15,343 nt of DNA, taken from positions 1-15,343 of the forward strand of contig JASFZI010000016.1 of NCBI GenBank assembly GCA_045107135.1, given 5' to 3'. This document shows, piece after piece, positions 1 through 6,333 of this stretch. Made by a program: the position numbers and the translations under genes. Position 1 is the first letter of the stretch. The number at the start of each line of letters is the position of its first letter. The stretch is from UBA6164 sp045107135. GTDB lineage: Bacteria; Patescibacteriota; Gracilibacteria; BD1-5; UBA6164. The notes beneath the pieces were generated by a model, which saw only the letters and a program-made list of their open reading frames with translations, was not told the origin of the DNA and did no database searches.

Positions 1-32
1 GTGAAAAGTTGTTTTATATTAGACAAAATCAT
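1..32 (-). CDS. Possible 5' end of a gene leaving the window
   Basis: An ATG at 32-30 on the minus strand opens a frame that begins MILSNIKQLF and runs off the left edge without a stop. Only about ten codons are visible, so no product can be named. Support comes from context. A good promoter lies about 40 bases upstream (69-97), and the gatB terminator ends the previous transcript at 111-144, so a new transcription unit is expected here. There is no Shine-Dalgarno site, as for most genes in this window. It could equally be a short untranslated leader for a gene starting further left. Confidence 0.35.
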   Translation of the reverse strand, partial: MILSNIKQLF

Positions 33-68
33 GTTTTTTTGAGTTAATACAGATTAATTACTAGATTA

Positions 69-97
69 ATTTTATCATATATTATTAACTCATGCAA
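69..97 (-). promoter_or_regulatory. Promoter with extended -10 reading left out of the window
   Basis: On the minus strand TTGCAT (92-97) is followed after 17 bases by TAAAAT (69-74). The -10 is preceded by TGA, forming an extended -10 TGATAAAAT. The same string TATGATAAAAT occurs in the promoter at 1673-1700. Transcription would start near position 62. Confidence 0.5.
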
Positions 98-110
98 AAA
101 ATTGGCAATA

Positions 111-144
111 AAAAACTAGAGTTATAAAATATAATCTAGTTTTT
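111..144 (-). terminator. Terminator of gatB
   Basis: AAAAACTAGA (111-120) and TCTAGTTTTT (135-144) form a perfect 10 bp stem around a 14-base loop, seven bases beyond the gatB stop. On the minus strand the stem ends in a run of T. The stem is AT-rich and the loop long, so it is a weaker terminator than the others here. Confidence 0.6.
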
Positions 145-150
145 AAATAA

Positions 151-1587
151 TTATCCTAATTTCTTTTTTAATAATTCATTGAAAATTTTAGGATTCCCTT
201 GTCATTTTGAAGCCTTCATACATTGACCAACAAAAAATCAAAATATATTCACATTTCATCATCTATAATCTTCTACTTGTTTAGTATTATTAGCTAATAC
301 CTCATCAACTATTAATTCCAATCCTCATAAGTCATTTTTTTGTATTAGATTATTTTCACGTGCTACTATATCAGCTTCTCATCAATTGTTAAATAATTCC
401 TCTATAACTTGTTTTGAATTTGTTGATGATAGTTCATCATTATTTACAAGTTCAATAACTCTAGCCAGCTCTTTTATATCAAATTTTAGATCTTCTACCG
501 AATTAATCTCGTTTGATTCATTTATTAATGCTAATAATATAGTAACTATATAACTGCAAGATTTTTTTGGATCCTTTGTTAACTTAACAAGATTGTCAAA
601 GTATTCAGATAAATCTCTAGTAACTGTTAATATTCTAGCATCATCTTTACCTAAATTGTATTCATTTAGATATTTAAGTCTTTTTTCTATTGGTAATTCT
701 GGTAGCGTTCACCTAGCTTCATTAATAAATTCATCATCTAGTTCTATAGGCAATAAATCAGGTTCAGGAAAATATCTATAATCCATAGCATCCTCCTTTG
801 ATCTTTGTGTTCTAGAAGTTCCAGTTGCGTCATCCCATCATCTTGTTTCTTGGTCAACAATTTTCCCAGCATCTAATATTTTTATTTGTCTTTTTGTCTC
901 ATGATCTATTACCCTTCAAATAGCTGAAAAACTATTTACATTTTTTGTTTCAGTTCTAAGTCATAGTTCCGTAGATCATTCCGGAGCAAGAGAGATATTT
1001 ACATCACATCTTAATTGTCATTTTTCCATATCTGCATCAGATACTCATCATGCTCTCATAAGTTTTTGAAGCTCTTTTAAGAATTCCATTACTTCTTCTC
1101 TTTCGTGAAAAACGGGGTCTGTTACTATTTCCATTAAAGGACTTCATACTCTATTGTAATCACATAAAGTTTTTCCTCATACATGCATCAATTTTCAAGC
1201 ATCGTTCTCTAAATGCATATGATGTATAGCAAATTCTTTTACTTCATCATTAACAATAACCTTAACACTTCATTTTCATACAATTGGGTCATATAATTGA
1301 GTGATTTGGTATGAATTTGGACTATCAGGATAAAAATATGTTTTTCTGTCAAATCTAGAAAATTTATTAACTTCACATCACATCATCAAACCTCAAATTA
1401 ATCAAAGTCTTACAACTTCTTTATTTAAAGCGGGCAACATCCCAGGAAATCACATACATACAGGACAAACATTTATATTTGGTTCTAGAGCTAATGCTAC
1501 TGCATTTTTACAACCACAAAACATTTTAGTTTTAGATTTCACTCTCACATGTATCTCAAGTCATATAGTTTTTACGTATTTTGTCAT
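151..1587 (-). CDS. gatB: Asp-tRNA(Asn)/Glu-tRNA(Gln) amidotransferase subunit B
   Basis: GatB is the tRNA-binding and kinase subunit of cytoplasmic GatCAB, which converts Glu-tRNA(Gln) to Gln-tRNA(Gln) and/or Asp-tRNA(Asn) to Asn-tRNA(Asn). The 478-residue product has the usual family length. It starts MTKYVKTIGLEIHV and shows the zinc motif CGC (24-26) with CPVC (39-42), then GFPGMLPALNKEVVRLG and RFDRKTYFYPDSPNSYQITQ, all family hallmarks. The YqeY-like tail ends in a typical FVGQCMKAS segment and NELLKKKLG. Several conserved glycines, for example in VCPVCMGFPGM, are TGA codons. The ATG at 1587 is chosen because it fits the family N terminus; AGAAG six bases upstream is a weak ribosome binding site. 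gatA and gatC are not in the window. Confidence 0.96.
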
Positions 1588-1625
1588 ATCTTCTTTTCGC
1601 TTTTAATAATTTAAATATTAATATA

Positions 1626-1653
1626 AATATATAGATTTAAAATCATTTTTCAA
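1626..1653 (-). promoter_or_regulatory. gatB promoter
   Basis: On the minus strand TTGAAA (1648-1653) is followed after 16 bases by TATATT (1626-1631). The predicted start near 1619 gives a leader of about 30 bases before the gatB ATG. The surrounding AT-richness makes chance matches likely. Confidence 0.4.
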
Positions 1654-1672
1654 TTATTTTTTTAAAATTTTC

Positions 1673-1700
1673 TTGATTTTAAAAAACAATATGATAAAAT
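1673..1700 (+). promoter_or_regulatory. Promoter of the HPF-like gene
   Basis: TTGATT (1673-1678) is followed after 16 bases by TAAAAT (1695-1700). The preceding TGA makes it an extended -10, TGATAAAAT. It lies 70 bases before the ATG at 1770 and is back to back with the gatB promoter. The stretch 1701-1769 between promoter and gene is an AT-rich leader with no other feature seen. Confidence 0.5.
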
Positions 1701-1769
1701 ACTATTGGTAAAAAGTAGTTGGAGTAATTTTCAAAACCTTTTTAAACTTAATTTAATAAATATAATAAT

Positions 1770-2078
1770 ATGGAATTACAGATAAAAACACACCTTGGAA
1801 ATGAACTAACAGATTCTAAAAATGTAGTAGAAAGATTAGTATGAGAAAATTTAAATAAAAAACTTGATCAATATCTAAATAAATTTGATAAAGAAAATGC
1901 TGAATGAATAATTGAAACTTCTGTTGAAAAAAATAAAAAAGGTCTATTTAATTGAAAAGTTCAAGCTAATCTTGATGGGAAATCTTATAGATTTGAAAGA
2001 GAAGATTATAAAAATCTCGATGACTTAATTAATCATTTATTTGATCATTTTAAACAAGCCTTAAGTGATGAAAAATAA
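1770..2078 (+). CDS. Small HPF/RaiA-like ribosome-associated protein (tentative)
   Basis: A 102-residue protein that starts MELQIKTHLGNELTDS and has no signal peptide or membrane segment. A helical stretch (about 16-48) leads into EKNKKGLFNGKVQANLDGK, then EREDYKNLDDLINHLFDHF, and it ends at ALSDEK. This order (helix, beta strands with a GK turn, then a helix rich in D, I and L) resembles the ribosome hibernation promoting factor / sigma-54 modulation family, which binds the 30S subunit in resting cells. The family's first strand and RNA-contacting basic residues are not clearly recognisable, so the assignment is an inference. Three TGA codons (in LVGEN, AEGII and FNGKV) read as Gly. It is a single-gene unit with its own promoter and a strong terminator. 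Confidence 0.5.
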
Positions 2079-2106
2079 AAAAACTGCTAAAAATAGCAGT
2101 TTTTTT
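2077..2106. terminator. Two-way terminator between converging genes
   Basis: A run of seven A followed by CTGCTA (2084-2089), an AAAA loop, and TAGCAG (2094-2099) followed by seven T form a 13 bp perfect stem. It works symmetrically for the plus-strand HPF-like gene and the minus-strand hemW-like gene. It overlaps the last bases of both coding regions: TAA at 2076-2078 and, on the minus strand, TAA at 2107-2105. Confidence 0.9.
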
Positions 2107-3175
2107 ATACAATCTTCCCCAATATATAATCCAAAACCAATACTCATTTATCAGATAAAATAATTTTATCTGATTTTTTTTCTAAATATTTTTCTTCTAT
2201 AAAATAATTTATTTTATCTGTATCTAATTTTTCATAAGTTTTTTTAGTTAATCAGTTAGTTCTTAATTGAAACATAACTTTTTCTAAAAATAAATCGTTA
2301 GCTATTAATTTTTCTTCACTTTTTTGCTTGCCTAAATAATAATCAACAAATTTTTCACTATTTGAATATCTAATATTGTTTATAAATCAGTGAGCTCATA
2401 ATCAAAAAGCTAAAATATTAGAATGATCCCAATATGCTTTATTATGAATACATTCATATCATGATAAAGCAAAGTTTGAAACTTCATATTTGTTAAATCA
2501 TTTATTTTTTAGAAAATTACTAATTTCAATATATTCCTCTAAATAATCTTTCTCATTAATTGATAAATCATCCCAATTTCATGGATAATATTGTTCTTCT
2601 AGCATATATACAGAAATATGTTTGATAAAAGTATAATTATCCAAAATATATTTTATTTCTTTTTTTATTCCTCACTTTTTTACATGAGGTAATCAAATAA
2701 TAAAATCTACTGACACATTATCAAATCATATTTGATTTATATTACCCAAAGCTCAGATAATATCTCACTTTTTTCATCTTCAAATTTCTATTAAACTATC
2801 ATTATTAAGTGTTTGTATTCAAATACTCAATCTATTTATTCAAATTTTCTTCCAACTAATAATATTTTCTTTTGTAATAGTAATAGGAGTAGCTTCTAAA
2901 TTAATTTCAATCTTTTTGTCAAAATTGTATTTGTTTTTTAAAGCTTTTATTATACTACCTAATTGCTTAATACTTAATACACTAGGAGTTCATCAACCAA
3001 AATAAATAGACTTTAAATTATTAAAGTCCATTTTATTATTATTAATTTCATCAAGTAAATGTTCAACATATAAAGCTACTTTTACCTCATTTAAATTTCA
3101 AAAAGAAGCAAAGTGGCAATATTTACATTTACTAGTACAAAAAGGAATATGTATATAACAAAAATTATTATTCAC
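2105..3175 (-). CDS. HemW-like radical SAM protein (coproporphyrinogen oxidase family)
   Basis: A 356-residue radical SAM protein. CTSKCKYC (Cys13, 17, 20) is the CxxxCxxC motif for the 4Fe-4S cluster, and IYFGGGTPS (about 57-65) is the SAM-binding strand. Later KYEVSNFALSGYECIHN and AFGLGAHGF match the HemW/HemN family, and the C terminus KGVLVLDYIL matches its HemN_C end. True HemW proteins are heme chaperones. No heme gene is visible here and heme synthesis is rare in this lineage, so the real substrate is uncertain. The start is GTG at 3175, inside the end of the upstream gene with an 8-base overlap (3168-3175), which suggests coupled translation. No ATG lies nearby in frame. The stop codon sits inside the terminator stem. 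Confidence 0.8.
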
Positions 3176-4496
3176 AACTACTAGATAAGTTTTCTAAAGT
3201 AGCAATTTTATCAACCTTACACAATATACTTCTTCTGAATTTATCAAATGTTATATCAAAACTTCATGCACTATCTAGGATAGAAATAATATTTCTATCA
3301 TAAAGAGTTTTAATTCATTTATCAAAACTTCATAATTCATAATCAGGATTAAAGAAATCACCTAATACCATATTATAATTTGAATGAATCTTTTCCTCTA
3401 ATTTATCTGATTCTAAAGATAATAATGCTGGAAGATAATAAGGAAAATTACTTAAATAGCTTTCTGCTCAAATATCAGTTGATAAATATTCTAAGAAATC
3501 ATTTGCTAAAGTTATCTCTATTGAATCTTTATTGATAACAAAATAATTATAATTAACCAAACTTTTTCATTCAGTAGAAGTATAATGAGGAAAAGGAGAT
3601 GCTAATAAAAAGTTTTTACTAAATCATTTTTCACTTATTTTATTAATAAGACTAGGATATCCAACCAACATAAATGTTTCTCATTTTGAAAATAAATCTA
3701 CAGAAGTTTGTCATCAATTATTTAATTCCATAAATCTTGAATCATATCAATTATATCAATTAACATCTCAATAGATAAAATAAGAAGACATTCATTGTGT
3801 AAGATTTATTCATGCCATATCATCTAATCAGTCTACTCATTCTTCTAACATAAAAAACTGAGTTACAATATCAGAAGCTCACACAACTGTAGATCAATTT
3901 CAAATTCAAATTGGTATAAGATTAGGACTTCTATCTTTTAATTCAGCAACAAGGTTGTTTAATCCAGCAATAGAAGATAATTCAGAATCCTTCACATATC
4001 TTCTATTATAAAAGATTCATAAAGTTTCATATCAAACAGGTAATCATGCTAAAAATTCTGATTCTCATGAGGTTAATATTAAATCATCAGCAAATATTCA
4101 TTTATATTTTTTTCTAAAATCATTAGGATTGATATTAAGTGGATTTATTCAAATCACTTGATTGGAAAAAATAGATTCTTTTTCACTATTATTTAACATA
4201 AAAATATCAGGAGATTCATCTGATATAATTGATGAAATTAAAGCATAATAATAATCATCATAATTAGTAAATGATTCTATTTTTATACTTTTGTTTGAAT
4301 ATTCTGGATGAATTTTTTTAAAATCATCTACGATATTATCAGTGGATTCTATCTTGTCTCATATTATCCATATATTAAAACCTCAAATTTCTTTTTTTGT
4401 AGTATTTCAACTACTATTCATAGTAAAAACTGTAATAATTATTATAAGTAGTAATACCGCTCAGATTATTCAAAATATTATTTTATTTTTGTTCAT
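3168..4496 (-). CDS. Extracellular solute-binding protein (ABC-type, family 1-like)
   Basis: A 442-residue protein with one N-terminal membrane segment (about residues 5-25: IIFGIIGAVLLLIIIITVF) and the rest outside the cytoplasm. The mature part begins near GGFNIWIIGDK, the typical first strand of sugar-type binding proteins. It is followed by DDFKKIHPEYSNK, SSIISDESPDIFML and LPVGYETLGIFYNRR, in the order seen in family 1 substrate-binding proteins. Late in the protein, VGYPSLINKISE and FLLASPFPHY also fit. No lipobox cysteine follows the hydrophobic segment, so it is probably held by an uncleaved anchor instead of a lipid. No permease or ATPase gene is nearby, so the ligand is unknown. It lies 12 bases after the HIT gene and overlaps the next gene by 8 bases. 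Confidence 0.78.
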
Positions 4497-4508
4497 AATT
4501 AATTATTC

Positions 4509-4823
4509 TTATATATTAGATAGTAAATGTAAATGAATATGCATAACTTCTTGTCCTCAATCCTTTCAGACATTGAAGGTTAGATTATAACCTTGTTCTA
4601 TTCAAAATTCTTTTGCAATATTTTTAGCCACAAAGAACATATCAGCCAACAATTCTCTATCATCATCTTCTAAATCATTTATAGTTGGTATTTCTTTTTT
4701 TGGAATAATTAAAAAATGTATCTTTGCCTTAGGATTTATGTCCTTAATAACAATAATATTTTTTTGTTCATAAATAATTTCTGCTGGAATTTCTCTATTT
4801 ATAATTTTTGTAAAAAGCGTCAT
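4509..4823 (-). CDS. HIT family (HinT-like) nucleotide phosphoramidase/hydrolase
   Basis: A 104-residue cytoplasmic HIT protein. It starts MTLFTKIINREIPAEIIYE, with the family core KDINPKAKIHFLIIPKKEI (28-46). It ends with LTFNVGKDGGQEVMHIHLHLL (split here: LTFNVGKDGG, QEVMHIHLHLL), which carries the HxHxH triad at His95, 97 and 99; His97 is the expected nucleophile. The family hydrolyses nucleoside phosphoramidates such as AMP-lysine. Three in-frame TGA codons in the last third (EFGIEQ, NVGK, KDGG) all fall where glycine is common, and two are in the conserved turn. A standard-code reading would stop before the active site. The protein ends about ten residues earlier than typical HinT. Gaps to its neighbours are 14 and 12 bases, so it belongs to the operon. 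Confidence 0.93.
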
Positions 4824-4837
4824 ATTATAAAAATTAA

Positions 4838-5089
4838 TTAATAATTTATTTCTTTTACATCGTATGATGAATAATCACTAACTATAACCGTACTATTTGA
4901 TGAAAGTATAAAAATTAATACATATCATAACACTGATAAAAATATTAAAAAAAATAACAAATAATTTGTAATTTTTGTGATATTATGACTAAAATTTTTG
5001 AATTTGTATGCATGTATCTTTACAACAATAAACAAACCCCACAATAAAGCTAAAATAAGAGTATATATTCACAAATAGATAGCTAACAT
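4838..5089 (-). CDS. Small two-helix membrane protein, function unknown
   Basis: An 83-residue protein I do not recognise. It has two hydrophobic segments (about 3-24 and 42-63) joined by a basic loop (KIHAYKFKNFSHNITK), which suggests both ends lie outside and the loop inside. A short polar tail, SDYSSYDVKEINY, follows. Two TGA codons, one in each membrane segment (YLGIY, VLGYV), read as Gly; without them no open frame exists. It is the first gene of the operon with HIT, the solute-binding protein and the HemW-like protein, 14 bases before the HIT start. There is no Shine-Dalgarno site; the leader is an AT-rich TTTAATTATTATT stretch. Confidence 0.72.
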
Positions 5090-5140
5090 AATAAAAAAAA
5101 TAATAATTAAACACCTTTTCTGTCCTTATTTTCAATATTA

Positions 5141-5170
5141 TATATTATAGCTCTATTTTTTTTTTTGCAA
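5141..5170 (-). promoter_or_regulatory. Promoter of the membrane protein-HIT-SBP-HemW operon
   Basis: On the minus strand TTGCAA (5165-5170) lies upstream of ATAATATATAAT-type -10 candidates. TATAAT at 5144-5149 has a 15-base spacer and TAATAT at 5142-5147 has 17. The same TTGCAA, which is its own reverse complement, is the -35 of the plus-strand promoter. The exact -10 is uncertain. Confidence 0.42.
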
Positions 5171-5193
5171 ATTTTTAAATTGTTTGTTATACT
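5165..5193 (+). promoter_or_regulatory. Promoter of the charged coiled-coil gene
   Basis: TTGCAA (5165-5170), a 17-base spacer and TATACT (5188-5193), with TG one base before the -10, make a good extended promoter. The start would be near 5200, giving a leader of about 37 bases before the ATG at 5237. Confidence 0.58.
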
Positions 5194-5236
5194 ATATAAG
5201 TATAAAATAATTAGCTTATTAATAAAATAATAACAT

Positions 5237-5611
5237 ATGGCTGAACTAAAACAAAACTGAAAAATATTTAATGTATCTGATGAAATCCTAGCACAATATA
5301 AAGAGCTAATAGATTTAATCTTGTTTACAGAATCAATGGATGATGATGAAAGACAATATTGGTATGACATAATGCCTTCAATGACTGATAAACAAGTTGA
5401 TAGACTTTATAGTATTCTTGATACTGAAAAGAAAAAGCTTGAAAATCTTGAAGAAAAATACCAAGATGAAATCAAAAATTTAAATGAAAAACATTTAATA
5501 GAATGGCAAGAATTTCAAATGAAAGATTCTAAGAAAAAAATCAAAGATGAAGAATCTAAAGACAAAGAAGGAGATGCTGAAGATGTACTAAATATGTTAA
5601 ATGATTTATAA
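5237..5611 (+). CDS. Charged coiled-coil protein, function unknown
   Basis: A 124-residue soluble protein that starts MAELKQNGKIFNVSDEILA and has no signal or membrane segment. Residues about 20-60 (LIDLILFTESMDDDERQYW, DIMPSMTDKQVDRLYSIL) form a compact helical unit I have seen as a recurring pattern in CPR proteins, without a known role. From about 62 a long helix rich in K and E (EKKKLENLEEKYQDEIKNL) looks like a coiled coil. It is followed by a K/D/E-rich linker and a small hydrophobic end, VLNMLNDL, that could be a docking motif. The ATG at 5237 uses one TGA codon (QNGKIF). A standard-code reading would start later at Met29. The gene stands alone between its promoter and a two-way terminator. 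Confidence 0.8.
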
Positions 5612-5618
5612 AAACAAA

Positions 5619-5644
5619 AAAACTGAAACAAATGTTTCAGTTTT
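5619..5644. terminator. Two-way terminator between converging genes
   Basis: AAAACTGAAAC (5619-5629), an AAAT loop and GTTTCAGTTTT (5634-5644) form an 11 bp perfect stem, flanked by an A run on the left and a T-rich run on the right. It serves the plus-strand gene ending at 5611 and the minus-strand gene ending at 5650. Confidence 0.88.
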
Positions 5645-5649
5645 CTTTG

Positions 5650-6264
5650 TTAATTAACTTCTTCAGCTTCAATAACCCAAGTACTTCCTGCAAATCAAGT
5701 ATAACAATCTCAAGCTGTATAACCAGGTGTACCAGACACCCAAACCTGAATCTCATGATTACCAGCCGTAACTCATCCACAATAACCTACAAAAGTACGT
5801 GAATGATAAGGATTAGCTCATGAATTATAAACATCATAAACTAATGATTGATTAAGGCAAGAAGCTCAATCAATTTTAATCTCCCAACGGCAAGATACGG
5901 CATTAGGATAAGTACGAAAATTATCTGTATAACTAATACGTATTTTACTTGCATCTTTTATTTTGTTGAAATTTAAAACACGAGTAACAATTTGTCATAC
6001 ATCTGTTTGATCAACTGGTCAATTAGCTGTATTATGTATAATTGTCCTAATAAGGCCACCTGCTAATTCAATAGTACCATTATTGTTAGTTATTGGTTCA
6101 ATTTTATTTACTAAATCATTCCATAAAGTAGAAGTAAGGATATCTCCATCACTAACTGTTGTTGTAACTGCATAAATTACTCAATACGAAAGTATAATTG
6201 TAATTATTATAGAAAATAGCCATTTTGTGTATTTTTGTAAATTCATAAATATTTTTTTATTCAT
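5650..6264 (-). CDS. Exported or membrane-anchored beta-rich surface protein
   Basis: A 204-residue protein with a short basic N terminus and a hydrophobic segment (about 15-32, WLFSIIITIILSYGVIYA) that acts as signal or anchor. Then comes TTTVSDGDILTSTLWNDLVNK, a pattern recurring in surface proteins of this lineage, and a beta-rich C-terminal domain (about 88-204). Its alternating strands, for example VTAGNHEIQVWVSGTPGY and STWVIEAEEV, resemble C1q/TNF-like or phage-tail tip jelly-rolls. Cys125, 136, 162 and 187 could form two disulfides, consistent with a place outside the cell. Its job, perhaps host-cell contact, is inferred. The start may be the ATG at 6264 or the in-frame ATG at 6246 (198 residues). 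Its GC content looks higher than that of neighbours, with codons such as CGT, GCC and CGG visible. Confidence 0.75.
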
Positions 6265-6270
6265 TAAGTA

Positions 6271-6281
6271 ATTATATTATA
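6271..6281 (-). promoter_or_regulatory. Candidate -10 region for the surface protein gene
   Basis: Two overlapping TATAAT hexamers on the minus strand (6271-6276 and 6276-6281) sit just before the ATG at 6264. No convincing -35 is seen; the region upstream is the rpoC terminator. If used, the messenger would be nearly leaderless from 6264, or would have a short leader if the ATG at 6246 is the start. Confidence 0.4.
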
Positions 6282-6291
6282 ATAGAAAAAT

Positions 6292-6322
6292 AAAAAAACT
6301 GAAATTTAATTTCAGTTTTTTT
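6292..6322 (-). terminator. Terminator of the rpoBC operon
   Basis: Seven A, CTGAAAT, a TTA loop, ATTTCAG and seven T form a 14 bp perfect stem. On the minus strand it begins 11 bases after the rpoC stop and ends in a T run. Its CTGAAA/TTTCAG stem resembles the one at 5619-5644. Confidence 0.9.
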
Positions 6323-6333
6323 ATTTTAAGTAA

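Noticed and set aside
1..57. Plus-strand tail of an upstream gene at the left edge
   Set aside because: All three frames close within 57 bases and none of the short ends is recognisable.
593..781. Plus-strand open frame of 62 codons
   Set aside because: It is antisense to gatB, whose minus-strand frame is continuous and matches the family throughout.
4342..4536. Plus-strand hydrophobic open frame of 64 codons
   Set aside because: It is the complement of the membrane anchor of the solute-binding protein and the end of the HIT gene; no promoter or start context.
5107..5370. Minus-strand 87-codon frame across the divergent promoter region
   Set aside because: It overlaps the start of the plus-strand coiled-coil gene and its promoters and has no recognisable content.
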